Assembly: GCF_000829825.1 (NCBI RefSeq)
Contig: NZ_JXSL01000020.1
Span: 1-64,000 of the forward strand
Length of the DNA: 64,000 nt
Source: Paramagnetospirillum magnetotacticum MS-1
Lineage (GTDB): Bacteria > Pseudomonadota > Alphaproteobacteria > Rhodospirillales > Magnetospirillaceae
Direction of reading: 5' to 3'
Under the pieces are notes generated by a model that was not told the origin of the DNA, searched no databases, and worked only from the letters and a program-made list of their open reading frames with translations. A program made the translations under genes and the position numbers. This document shows, piece by piece, positions 44,786-53,506 of this stretch (position 1 is its first letter; each line of letters opens with the position of its first letter).

Positions 44786-46861
44786 TCAAGCTGGCAGTTG
44801 AACCTGAAAGATGCTCCCGCCGCCTTCAGCGGGTTCCACCCAGATCTTGCCGCCAGCCCGCTCGACGATCTTCTTGGCGATGGCCAGTCCGATTCCCGTG
44901 CCCTCGAATTTGTCGCGGGTGTGCAGGCGCTGGAAGATACCGAAGATGCGCTCGGAAAACTGCGGATCGATGCCCAGGCCGTTATCGGTGATGGAGACGA
45001 TCCACCCGTCCGCCCCTTCCTTCGCCGAGATACGGACGATGGGGGTCCGTTCGGGGTGGCGGTATTTGACGGCATTGCCGATCAGGTTCTGGAACAGGCG
45101 GACCATGTCGTCCCGGATCACGGGCAGAACCGGCAAGTCGGGGGTGCGGTTCACCTGGGCGCCGGATTCGACGATGACCGTGTTCAGATTGGCGACGGCC
45201 TCATCAATGACACCTGCCAGATCGACCTTTTCCACCGGCAAGGAGCGGTGGCCGATGCGCGAGAATTCCAGCAGGTCGATGATCAGCCGGTCCATGCGCT
45301 TGGCGCCTTCGCGGGCATAGGCGATGTAGTCGCGCGCATCGTCGTCCAAGGTGGGGGCATAACGCCGCTCCAGCAGGGAGACGAAACTGGCCACCTGACG
45401 CAACGGCTCGCGCAGGTCGTGGCTGGCCACATAGGCGAACTGTTCCAGGTCGGCATTGGAGCGCGACAGTTCGGTGGCCTGCGCCGTCAGGGCCTGTTCC
45501 GAAGCCAGGCGTTCGCTGATGTCGCGAAACACCAGAACGGCACCCTTGATCTTTCCGTTCTCGCGGATGGCGGTAACGATGAAGTCCACAGGAAAGCTGG
45601 GCCCGTTGGTCCGCCAGAACGTCTCGCCCAGGGCCTCGCGGGTTTCGCCGTCGTCGAGCGTGCGGCCCACGGGGCAGTCCTCGGCGGCATAGGGGCTGCC
45701 ATCGGAATGGGTATGATGATTGTTGGCATGCAGATCCTGGCCGATGGGGTCCTCATGCTCCCAGCCGAGCATGATGCGGGCTGCCGGATTCATGAAGGTG
45801 ATCCGCCCGCCCGTATCGGTTCCGCAGATGCCCTCGCCCGCGGTGCTGAGGATCAGTTCGGCCTCACGTCTGGCCTGTTCGATGTCCTTTTGGGCCTTTT
45901 CCTCGGCCTTCATGGCGCGGATCAAGATCAGGCTGAGCAGGATTATGGCCAGACTGACCAGTCCTGCGATGCTCACCAAGGTGGCCGTCTCGCGGCGCCA
46001 AGGAGTCAGCAGGTCGTCGATACCGGCGGTGACGATGACGATCAGGGGATAGTCGCGCAGCCGCTGGTAGGAGACCATCCGTTCCTTGCCGTCGATGAAC
46101 TGGCTGGACGATATGAACACGCCCTTGGTCGACAGGGCGTAGTTCTCCTTGAAGGACGGGGTGTCGGCGATGTTGATACCGATCACATGGTCCTCGATGG
46201 GAACGCGGAACAAGAAGGTGCCGTCGGCCCTGAGAATGGCGATGGAGCCCAGCGGCTTGATGCGCTCGGCCTCGAAGGTTTTGGCGATACGGTCCAGTTC
46301 GATGGCGGCAAACAGAATCGAGACGTCGCCGCCGCTCTTGTCCACCGGAATGGAGACCGGAATACCCCACTTTCCGGTGACCCGGCTGACCACCGGATTG
46401 CCGATGAAAAAGCCCCGCGTCTGCATCTGGGCCTGGGCTCTGACATAGTCGCGGTCGGCGACATTGGCCAGGGGCTTGGGGCCGCGCCGGGGGATGTAGT
46501 GCAGGCCGCCGCCGCTTGTCACCATGCGGATATCGAGCATGCCGTCCGACATCTGGCGCAGACGGTCCACTAGGGCGATGAAGGACGGGCTGTCGCCCGG
46601 ATCGGTCTGGGGATGGTCCGCCATCCAGAAATTGCTGGCCATCAGCGAGGTTTCGGCATGGCGGAACAGGCGCAGGGTCTGTTCCTCGGCGGCCGTGGTC
46701 AATTGCTCGAGGACGACGGTGTTGGACGCGATGATGCTCTTGCGCTGGGACCAGGACCAATAAGCGACAAAGCCCCACAGCACCAGGAGCATGGCTCCCA
46801 GCAATCCAACCATGATGCGGCGGTTCGATGTGTGGAGTTCGACCGGCACGCCTATGGGCAC
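44786..46861 (-). CDS. Membrane-bound Cache-PAS sensor histidine kinase
   Basis: A 691-residue kinase. TM helix near residues 16-35 (RIMVGLLGAMLLVLWGFVAY), an extracytoplasmic Cache domain of about 240 residues (RDYVRAQAQMQTRGFFIGNP, KPLGSIAILRADGTFLFR), TM2 near residue 300 (LVSIAGLVSLAIILLSLILI) and a PAS domain (AELILSTAGEGICGTDTGG, FMNPAARIMLGWEHEDPIG). DHp with phospho-His (FAYVASHDLREPLRQVASF) and HATPase (NLIGNAVKYRHPERTP, ITDNGLGIDPQFSERIFG) follow. A His-rich patch HANNHHTHSDG lies in the PAS domain. The 5' end overlaps pyrC by 10 bp, so it may be expressed with it. No adjacent regulator. Confidence 0.9.
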   Translation of the reverse strand: MPIGVPVELHTSNRRIMVGLLGAMLLVLWGFVAYWSWSQRKSIIASNTVVLEQLTTAAEEQTLRLFRHAETSLMASNFWMADHPQTDPGDSPSFIALVDRLRQMSDGMLDIRMVTSGGGLHYIPRRGPKPLANVADRDYVRAQAQMQTRGFFIGNPVVSRVTGKWGIPVSIPVDKSGGDVSILFAAIELDRIAKTFEAERIKPLGSIAILRADGTFLFRVPIEDHVIGINIADTPSFKENYALSTKGVFISSSQFIDGKERMVSYQRLRDYPLIVIVTAGIDDLLTPWRRETATLVSIAGLVSLAIILLSLILIRAMKAEEKAQKDIEQARREAELILSTAGEGICGTDTGGRITFMNPAARIMLGWEHEDPIGQDLHANNHHTHSDGSPYAAEDCPVGRTLDDGETREALGETFWRTNGPSFPVDFIVTAIRENGKIKGAVLVFRDISERLASEQALTAQATELSRSNADLEQFAYVASHDLREPLRQVASFVSLLERRYAPTLDDDARDYIAYAREGAKRMDRLIIDLLEFSRIGHRSLPVEKVDLAGVIDEAVANLNTVIVESGAQVNRTPDLPVLPVIRDDMVRLFQNLIGNAVKYRHPERTPIVRISAKEGADGWIVSITDNGLGIDPQFSERIFGIFQRLHTRDKFEGTGIGLAIAKKIVERAGGKIWVEPAEGGGSIFQVQLPA

Positions 46862-48183
46862 TCCTGAAAGCGAACCGGCTCGCCCGAGGCCTGGCCCAAC
46901 AGTTGGCCATCGCGCATGACGGTGCTTCCGCGCACGATGGTGGCCACCGGCCAGCCCGTGACCTTGCGCCCGTCGAAGGGGGTCCAGCCGCAGCGGCTTT
47001 CGATCCAGTCGTTGGTGATGATGCGCTCGGCCTTCATGTCCACGATGGTGAAGTCGGCGTCATAGCCCACCGCGATGCGCCCCTTGCCCGCGATATTGTA
47101 GATGCGGGCGGGACCCGCGCTGGTCAGGTCCACCAGCCGCTCCAGGCTGAGGCGGCCCTGGTTGACGTGGTCGAGCATGAGAGGGACCAGGGTCTGGACC
47201 CCGGTCATGCCCGACGGACTTTGGGGATAGGGCTTGTCCTTCTCCTCGCGGGTATGGGGCGCATGGTCCGAGCCCAGCACGTCCACGGTTCCGTCGGCGA
47301 TGGCCTTCCAAAGGGCGTCGCGGTGGCGGGTGCCGCGAATGGGCGGATTCATCTGGGCATAGGTGCCCAGCCGCTCATAGCATTCCGGGGCGGCCAGGGT
47401 CAGGTGCTGGGGCGTGGTCTCCACCGTGGCCACATCCTTGTGACCGGCCAGGAACTCCATTTCCTCGGCGGTGGTGACGTGCAGCACATGGACGCGGCGC
47501 CGTGCCGTCTCGGCCAGGGCGATCAGGCGCTTGCTGGCCATCAGGGCGGTTTCCTCGTCGCGCCACAGGTGGTGGACGCGGGGATGCGCCCCTTCCTCGG
47601 CCACATGTTTGCGCTCGATCAGGCGGCCCTCATCCTCGCAATGGACGGCGACGCGGCGAAAGCCCTGGGCCAGGACCCTGCCCAGAGTCTCGTCGTCGGC
47701 CACCAAAAGGTTGCCAGTGGAAGACCCCATGAACACCTTGATGCCGGCACAGCCGGGAATGCGCTCCCACTGGGCCAGATGGTCCACATTGTCCGACGCC
47801 GCGCCGATGAAGAAGGCGTGATCCACCCAGGCGCGGCCCTTCGCGCGGGCCAGCTTGTCTAGAATAGCGTCGGCGGTGGTGGTGGAGGGCTTGGTGTTGG
47901 GCATCTCGAAGATGGCGACCACGCCGCCCTGGGCGGCGGCGCGCGTGCCGCTTTCCAGGTCTTCCTTATGCTCGAGGCCCGGCTCGCGGAAATGCACCTG
48001 GGTGTCGATGACGCCGGGCAGCACGGTCAGCCCGCGCAGATCCACCTCGTCGGCGGCCGAAGCGCCCAGCAGATCGCCCAAAGCCCGGATGCGGCCGTCA
48101 CTGACCGCGATATCGGCGCGTCCGGTGCCGTTGGGCGTCACCACCGTGCCATTGCGCAGGATCAGGTCGAAGGACTGGGCCAT
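46852..48183 (-). CDS. pyrC: Dihydroorotase (class I)
   Basis: A 443-residue amidohydrolase for the third step of pyrimidine synthesis (carbamoyl-aspartate to dihydroorotate). Metal site and fold motifs: PGVIDTQVHFREPGLEHKED with the HxR motif, GCAGIKVFMGSSTG with the Lys that is carboxylated in binuclear enzymes, VAVHCEDEGRL, RRVHVLHVTTAEEMEFL, and DVLGSDHAPHTREEKDKPYP. Length and motifs favour dihydroorotase over allantoinase, though the two are close relatives. No pyrB neighbour. It overlaps the sensor-kinase gene by 10 bp. Confidence 0.85.
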   Translation of the reverse strand: MAQSFDLILRNGTVVTPNGTGRADIAVSDGRIRALGDLLGASAADEVDLRGLTVLPGVIDTQVHFREPGLEHKEDLESGTRAAAQGGVVAIFEMPNTKPSTTTADAILDKLARAKGRAWVDHAFFIGAASDNVDHLAQWERIPGCAGIKVFMGSSTGNLLVADDETLGRVLAQGFRRVAVHCEDEGRLIERKHVAEEGAHPRVHHLWRDEETALMASKRLIALAETARRRVHVLHVTTAEEMEFLAGHKDVATVETTPQHLTLAAPECYERLGTYAQMNPPIRGTRHRDALWKAIADGTVDVLGSDHAPHTREEKDKPYPQSPSGMTGVQTLVPLMLDHVNQGRLSLERLVDLTSAGPARIYNIAGKGRIAVGYDADFTIVDMKAERIITNDWIESRCGWTPFDGRKVTGWPVATIVRGSTVMRDGQLLGQASGEPVRFQECP

Positions 48184-48212
48184 GGCGGTTCTCCAAAGAA
48201 TTCAGATGGTGA

Positions 48213-49970
48213 TTATATCCGCTCCGCCAAAGCGGAAAAGGCATCTCCGTCGGGAATCTTGCCCAGCACATGCCTTTGATGCCACAGGGCGTAGAACAGC
48301 AGGGTCCAACAGGCGAAACCGGTGTCCTTGGTGCAATCCTTGAACAGGCGCTTCACCTTGCCGGGATGGCAGATCTCCTCGATTCCGGGCTGATGAGCCA
48401 CCAAGTGCCCGATCTCGGGGCGTGCCGCGATCCACTCGGCGACCGGCACGGTGAAGCCGCGCTTCTTCTCGAAGGGCCGCGAGGCGGGCAGCGCGGTTTC
48501 CAGCCAGCGGCGCAAGATCCACTTGCCCAAGCCTTTGCGGACCTTGAGATGGTCGGGCAGGCGGAAGGCGAAGGCGGCGACGACGGGATCAAGGAAGGGC
48601 ACCCGGCCCTCGATGCCGTTGGCCATCAGGCAACGGTCGGCCTTGGCGAGCAAGTCGTTGGGTAGCCAGTCGGCGCAATCCACCGCCTGGGCCACCTGCA
48701 GGCGGGTGCGACCGGGCATGGCCTCGACCCGCTCGGCCAGCTTCATGCCGTGGCGCCAGTGGCTGAGGATGCCGTCTCTCAGCACATCCAGCCCGTCGAA
48801 GGTGCCCTTCCTGCGCATGGATTTGGTCAGCGGCCAGGGGCGCATGGCGTGGCGGTAACGGCCATAGCCGCCGAACAACTCGTCGCCGCCCTCGCCCGAC
48901 AAGATGACCTTGACCTCCTTTCTCGCCTCTTGGGCCAGCTTGAAGGTGGGCAGGCAGGCATAATCGGCGGCCGGGTCGTCCATGGCGGCGGCGACCTGGG
49001 GCAGCAAAGCCCAGAAGTCGCTTTGCGTGAACTCCACCTCCACATGCCGCGCGCCCACGGCACGGGCCAGATCGCGGGCATGCTCGCGCTCGTCGTGCAC
49101 CTTGGTGCCGGGGAAGCCAGCGGTGAAGGCCAGTATGCCCCTGGGGTTCAGCCTCGCCATCAGGGCCAGAACCACCGAGGAATCGATGCCGCCCGACAGG
49201 AACATGCCATAGGGCACGTCCGAGCGTTGGTGCAGTTCCACCGATTCGGTCAGCGTGTCGTCCAACTGGTCCAGCAACTGGTCCAGGCCGCCCTCGTTGG
49301 GCCCGCCAGCGGGCAGGGCGGGCAGGCGGCGGCTTTCGGCGACGCAGCCTTCCTCGGCCACCACGGTCTCGCCGGGGGCAAGACGGCGGATGCCCTTGAA
49401 GATGGTCCGGGTCCCGGTGGTGAACTGCAATTGCAGCAATTCGGCCAGGGCGACGGGGTCCAACTCCGGCTTGACCAGTCCGGCGGCCAGCAGGGCCTGG
49501 GGCTCGGAGGCGAAGGCCAGACCGGGACTGCCTTCGGCCAGATATAGCGGCTTGATGCCGAACGGGTCGCGGCAAAGGATCAGCTTCTCCGCCTTGCCGT
49601 CGTGAATGGCCAGGGCGTACATGCCGCGCAGGCTTCGAGCGAAGGCCGGGCCCTGGTGGCGGTAAAGATGCAGCGGCGGCTCGCAGTCCGATCCCGTGGC
49701 GAAGGCTTGGCCCGCCATGTCAGACTTCAGTTCCAGGTAGTTGTAGACCTCGCCATTGGCGACGATGGCGTTGCCCTGACCGTCCAGGATGGGCTGACGG
49801 CCCCCTTCCAGATCGATGATGGACAGACGGTTCTGCACCAGGCCCACATTGCCCTGCACATGGCGGCCGCGCCCGTCGGGGCCGCGATGGGCCAGGGCAT
49901 CGGCCAGCTTGTCCAACACTGTTTCATCGGGCGGGCCGCCTGGGGTCATGAGTCCGGCGATGCCGCACAT
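48213..49970 (-). CDS. asnB: Glutamine-hydrolysing asparagine synthetase-family protein
   Basis: A 585-residue AsnB-type protein. The N-terminal glutaminase domain starts MCGIAGLMTPGG with the nucleophile Cys2, and has VGLVQNRLSIIDLEGGRQPI and IVANGEVYNYLELK. The synthetase domain has the PP-loop GMFLSGGIDSSVVLAL near residue 255 and ILSGEGGDELFGGYGRYRHA. The gene is directly behind two glycosyltransferase genes (1-bp overlap), a common place for AsnB-like amidotransferases that modify surface polysaccharide sugars, so it may not be the housekeeping asparagine enzyme. Confidence 0.85.
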   Translation of the reverse strand: MCGIAGLMTPGGPPDETVLDKLADALAHRGPDGRGRHVQGNVGLVQNRLSIIDLEGGRQPILDGQGNAIVANGEVYNYLELKSDMAGQAFATGSDCEPPLHLYRHQGPAFARSLRGMYALAIHDGKAEKLILCRDPFGIKPLYLAEGSPGLAFASEPQALLAAGLVKPELDPVALAELLQLQFTTGTRTIFKGIRRLAPGETVVAEEGCVAESRRLPALPAGGPNEGGLDQLLDQLDDTLTESVELHQRSDVPYGMFLSGGIDSSVVLALMARLNPRGILAFTAGFPGTKVHDEREHARDLARAVGARHVEVEFTQSDFWALLPQVAAAMDDPAADYACLPTFKLAQEARKEVKVILSGEGGDELFGGYGRYRHAMRPWPLTKSMRRKGTFDGLDVLRDGILSHWRHGMKLAERVEAMPGRTRLQVAQAVDCADWLPNDLLAKADRCLMANGIEGRVPFLDPVVAAFAFRLPDHLKVRKGLGKWILRRWLETALPASRPFEKKRGFTVPVAEWIAARPEIGHLVAHQPGIEEICHPGKVKRLFKDCTKDTGFACWTLLFYALWHQRHVLGKIPDGDAFSALAERI

Positions 49971-50998
49971 CAGCGCTTCACCTTCTCGAAGAAGTCCAGA
50001 TAGCGCGCCACCACGGCGGCTTCGGTGAACTGGCGTTCATAGGCGCTTCGGCCCCCTTGGGCCAGGGTGCTGGCGGTGTCGGGCTCGGTCAGCAGGCGGC
50101 GGATGGCCTGGGCCAGTGCCTGATCGTCATCCACGGGCACCAGCAGGCCATCGACGCCCTCGGTGATCAGTTGCTTTGGCCCTTGCGACGCGGCGGCGAT
50201 GACGGGGCGCGCGGCGGCCCAGGCTTCGATCACCACATTGCCCAGAGGCTCGTGGCGGGACGGGCAGACGAACAGGTCGCCGGTGGCGTAAAGCGCCGCC
50301 ACATCGTCGCGCCAGCCGAGAAAGCGCACCCTGGGCCTGACCGACAGATGGGCGGCCAGGGCTTCCAGTTCGGCGCGCTGGGGGCCTTCTCCGGCGATCC
50401 ACAGATAGCAGTCGTGCACCTGCTCCACCGCCTTCAGCAGAACGTCGAAGGCCTTGTTGGGATGCAGGCGGCCCATGGCGACGATCAGCTTTGCGCCGGG
50501 CGGTGTGTCGAGGCCGGCGCGCGACAGCGGCGGGACGCCTTGGCTGTCGGCCACGAAATTGGGAACGTAATGAACCTGACCACTCGGTCGACCCTGGGCG
50601 ATGATCCAGTCGCGGATATCAGGCGTGTTGCCGATCAGGTGGTCGCACTGGCGGTAATATTTGAGATCGTAATAGCCGCCCAGGCGGCCCACCGTCACAT
50701 GGGGGCCCTTAGGGACAAAGCGCGACGCCCGGTTCATCCAGGTCAGTACGATGTCAGGCTTGAACGCCTTGACCTCGCGGCGAAAGCGCCAATGGGTGAC
50801 GAGGTCGAGGGCTCCGCCGAACGGCGCTTCCACCACATCGACGCCCTGGCCGCGCAGCAGGGCGGCGCGCTTTGGATTGTCGCGGATCAGCACGCGCTGG
50901 GTGATGCCAGCCCGCCCCAGAGCCGGAGCCAGGCGCTCGAAAAAGGCCTCCGCCCCGCCATGGGGGGCTCCGGCCATGGCCTGGAGCAGCCGGGTCAT
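49970..50998 (-). CDS. Glycosyltransferase family 4-like protein
   Basis: A 342-residue GT-B transferase. N-terminal MTRLLQAMAGAPHGGAEAFF, the C-terminal donor-binding half with GAKLIVAMGRLHPNKAFDVL, LWIAGEGPQRAELEALAAHL and the catalytic EX7E-type stretch LFVCPSRHEPLGNVVIEAWA. It would transfer a sugar from a nucleotide-sugar to a surface glycan; donor and acceptor unknown. Overlaps the upstream glycosyltransferase by 4 bp and asnB by 1 bp, so all three are one translational unit. Confidence 0.88.
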   Translation of the reverse strand: MTRLLQAMAGAPHGGAEAFFERLAPALGRAGITQRVLIRDNPKRAALLRGQGVDVVEAPFGGALDLVTHWRFRREVKAFKPDIVLTWMNRASRFVPKGPHVTVGRLGGYYDLKYYRQCDHLIGNTPDIRDWIIAQGRPSGQVHYVPNFVADSQGVPPLSRAGLDTPPGAKLIVAMGRLHPNKAFDVLLKAVEQVHDCYLWIAGEGPQRAELEALAAHLSVRPRVRFLGWRDDVAALYATGDLFVCPSRHEPLGNVVIEAWAAARPVIAAASQGPKQLITEGVDGLLVPVDDDQALAQAIRRLLTEPDTASTLAQGGRSAYERQFTEAAVVARYLDFFEKVKR

Positions 50999-52017
50999 TT
51001 CAACCAGCCTTCCAGCGTGGCGGCGGCGCCGTCCCAGGTCCGGCCCTTCCAGGCGGTGCGGGCTTCGGCGCTCATGGTTTGTTGTACCGACCGGTCGGTT
51101 AACAGCATGGCGGCCAGATTGGCGAAGGCGTCGTCATCGGGGGACGCATAGCCGGTGATCCCATCCTTGATGCGCTCGGGGGCGGCGCCCAAGGGGCGGA
51201 TCACCGCCGGGCAGCCCGCCGCCTGACTTTCCATCAGGGTAAAGCAGCCCATGTCATCGGCATGGCCGGGATAGAGGTGGACGCGGGCTTCGCGCAACGC
51301 CTCGGCCATCAGATGGTCCCCCTGGGGACGGCAGACCACCACGCCATGGCGGGCGGCGGCCTTGACCTTGGCGGCCAGGGGGCGCAGCGCCTCGTCGATC
51401 TCGGCCCCGTCCATGGCCGAGGCCAGCATCATGGAATGGATGTGCAGTTCCGCATCGGGGGCCTTGGGCCTGATCTTGCCGATCCACAGATCCACCAGCC
51501 AGTCCAGGCCGTGGGCGGGATGGGTGGTGACCACGGCGCGCGGCGGCTCCTGGGGCCTGGGCTCCGCGCCAAGATAGTCCGAGCGCACCGCCATGGGCAG
51601 CAAGCCAGCGGCCAGTCCCTTGGCCTGGAAATCGCGGGCCTGGGCCTCGGCCACCAGCAGCAGCAGCGGCTTATGGGTGTCGATCATGGCCCGCGTCGCC
51701 GGGCGGTCCAGCAGACGCCCCGGCCCGGTGTGCCAGAATACCCGCTTGCCCGCATGGCGGACGAATTCCAGCAAGGCGGGTTTGCGGAACGCGATCAGCA
51801 CATCGGTGCGCAGCGGCTTTTTGCCCTCGAAGGTCTCCCACTGGGCGCTTTCGATATACATGCCCCAGCGGCAGCGGTTGAACACCTGCACCGTATGGCC
51901 CAGCCGCGCCAGGGCGCCGGGCAGCGAGGCAAAAGCCTTCTCCGCCCCGCCCAAGGGGCGCGACGAGGCGGAATAGCCGTCGAAGGGAATGGAATCGTCC
52001 ACGAGGGTGATATGCAT
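50995..52017 (-). CDS. Glycosyltransferase (GT-B fold)
   Basis: A 340-residue protein starting MHITLVDDSIPFDGYSASSR, followed by PLGGAEKAFASLPGALARLG and HTVQVFNRCRWGMYIESAQW, typical of the N-terminal half of family-4-like transferases. The C-terminal half has VHLYPGHADDMGCFTLMESQ and AAGCPAVIRPLGAAPERIKD. The ATG at 52017 starts exactly at the Rossmann strand; a longer upstream frame overlaps the divergent ygfZ gene. First gene of the GT-GT-asnB unit. Confidence 0.82.
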   Translation of the reverse strand: MHITLVDDSIPFDGYSASSRPLGGAEKAFASLPGALARLGHTVQVFNRCRWGMYIESAQWETFEGKKPLRTDVLIAFRKPALLEFVRHAGKRVFWHTGPGRLLDRPATRAMIDTHKPLLLLVAEAQARDFQAKGLAAGLLPMAVRSDYLGAEPRPQEPPRAVVTTHPAHGLDWLVDLWIGKIRPKAPDAELHIHSMMLASAMDGAEIDEALRPLAAKVKAAARHGVVVCRPQGDHLMAEALREARVHLYPGHADDMGCFTLMESQAAGCPAVIRPLGAAPERIKDGITGYASPDDDAFANLAAMLLTDRSVQQTMSAEARTAWKGRTWDGAAATLEGWLK

Positions 52018-52111
52018 GGTAGGAATCTTATAAGGCGGCAAGGGGGGCTTGTCATCCCGGCTGGTTTGACCCACCCTCTGTTCGGAAGGGTTGCCGAAGA
52101 GGATTTGGCCC

Positions 52112-53014
52112 ATGAGCGACAAGGTCTTTGTGCATCTGGAACAGCGTGCCGTGCTGGAAGTGGGGGGCGAGGACCGCCGCGCCTTCCTTCAAGGCCTGGT
52201 CTCCAACGACATGAACAAGGTGGCCGGGGATCGGGCGGTGTTCACTGGCCTGCTCACCCCCCAGGGCAAGTTCCTCTACGATCTGTTCGTGGTCGAATTG
52301 GGCGATGTCTTCCTGATCGAGGCGGAGGCGGCGCGCCTGGAGGATCTGCGCAAGAAGCTGTCCATGTACAAGCTGCGCTCAAAGGTGACCATCGCCGTGG
52401 CCTCCAATATGGCGGTGTTCGGCCTGATGGGCGAAGGCGTCGCGGCTGCTTTCGACCTGGAGCCGCAAGCCGGAGCCGCCACGGAATTCGCGGGCGGCAG
52501 CGTCTTCGTCGATCCCCGTCTGGCCGAAGGGGGCCTGCGTGCCCTGCTGCCCGTCGATGGCGGCCCCCGCGTTCTCGAAGCCAACGACTTCAAGCCCGCG
52601 CCCTTCCATTCCTGGGACGAGGCCCGCATCCGCCTGGGCCTGCCCGACGGTTCGCGCGATCTGGAGGTGGACAAGGCTCTGCTGCTGGAAAACGGCTTCG
52701 AGGAGCTGAACGGCGTCGACTTCAACAAGGGCTGCTATATGGGCCAGGAACTGACGGCGCGCACCAAGTATCGCGGGCTGGTCAAGAAGCGCCTGATGCC
52801 GGTGGAGGTCAACGGACCCATGCCAGCGCCGGGAACGGTCATCCATCTGGGGGAAGCCGAGGCGGGCGAGATGCGCTCGGCCTGCGGTCATGCGGGTCTG
52901 GCCCTGATCCGGCTGGACCAGTGGCGCGCCTCGGGGGGCATGGGGTTCACCGTCGGCACGGCACGTCTGGACGCCGCAAAGCCCAAATGGGCGGTGTTTC
53001 CCGAAAGTGAGTGA
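52112..53014 (+). CDS. ygfZ: YgfZ/GcvT-like folate-binding Fe-S protein factor
   Basis: A 300-residue protein of the YgfZ/IBA57 family, which uses tetrahydrofolate to help assemble or repair Fe-S clusters. N-terminal GGEDRRAFLQGLVSNDMNKV and the family signature KGCYMGQELTARTKYRG near residues 207-223 (with its conserved Cys) are present. Start ATG 52112 gives MSDKVFVHLEQRAVLEVGG. Divergent from the glycosyltransferase unit (94 bp), and overlaps the next gene by 8 bp. Confidence 0.9.
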   Translation: MSDKVFVHLEQRAVLEVGGEDRRAFLQGLVSNDMNKVAGDRAVFTGLLTPQGKFLYDLFVVELGDVFLIEAEAARLEDLRKKLSMYKLRSKVTIAVASNMAVFGLMGEGVAAAFDLEPQAGAATEFAGGSVFVDPRLAEGGLRALLPVDGGPRVLEANDFKPAPFHSWDEARIRLGLPDGSRDLEVDKALLLENGFEELNGVDFNKGCYMGQELTARTKYRGLVKKRLMPVEVNGPMPAPGTVIHLGEAEAGEMRSACGHAGLALIRLDQWRASGGMGFTVGTARLDAAKPKWAVFPESE

Positions 53015-53402
53015 GCTGGTGCAGGATCTGTCACGCCGGGTGACGCCGCTGACCGTCTCGGCCGATATCGCCGAGGCGGTCCGGCTGTATCAGGCCCTGG
53101 GCTTCGAGGTGGTCGATAGCGGGAATCCGGGCTGGGTCGGATTGCGGGCCGGACACAGCCACCAGATCCTGGCTTCCAAGGCTTTCATGGAACGCCGGTT
53201 CAGCCCCTGGACCGTGGCCGTGCTGCTGGATCACACCACGCCCTATATCTATGTGTCATCCCTGGACGAGGCCAAGGCGCGGCTGTCGGATTCTGCCGCC
53301 ATCGTCGAGCAATCGGCGGTGGTCGATGGCAGCCGCGAAGCGGTGATCGACGCCGACGGCCTGTATCTGGTGCTGGCGGAAAAGGTCGAGGGAGGCGAGT
53401 AA
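53007..53402 (+). CDS. VOC/glyoxalase-like protein
   Basis: A 131-residue protein with the VOC-fold pattern VTPLTVSADIAEAVRLYQAL, GFEVVDSGNPGWVGLRAG, and the closing strand REAVIDADGLYLVLAEKVEG. Metal-ligand residues are not clearly conserved, so enzymatic function is not assigned. The start is GTG 53007 inside the 3' end of ygfZ; a GTG at 53019 is possible. Co-transcribed with ygfZ. A palindromic repeat separates it from the convergent giant repeat gene. Confidence 0.6.
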   Translation: MSELVQDLSRRVTPLTVSADIAEAVRLYQALGFEVVDSGNPGWVGLRAGHSHQILASKAFMERRFSPWTVAVLLDHTTPYIYVSSLDEAKARLSDSAAIVEQSAVVDGSREAVIDADGLYLVLAEKVEGGE

Positions 53403-53416
53403 CCCCTCCCTGTTTT

Positions 53417-53496
53417 CGTCATCCCGGACGAGCAATGCGAGATCCGGGATCCAGGGGGGGCGACTCCTGGGTCCCGGCTCGGGGCCGGGACGACGA
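53417..53496. repeat. Palindromic GTCATCCCGG-type intergenic repeat, copy 3
   Basis: CGTCATCCCGGACGAGCAAT, then ATCCGGGATCCAGG and, after a short G-rich centre, TCCTGGGTCCCGGCTCGGGG to GGGACGACG. It has the same orientation as copy 1. It sits between two convergent genes and could act as a bidirectional termination or RNA-stabilising structure. Confidence 0.8.
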
Positions 53497-53506
53497 CACG
53501 GATACG

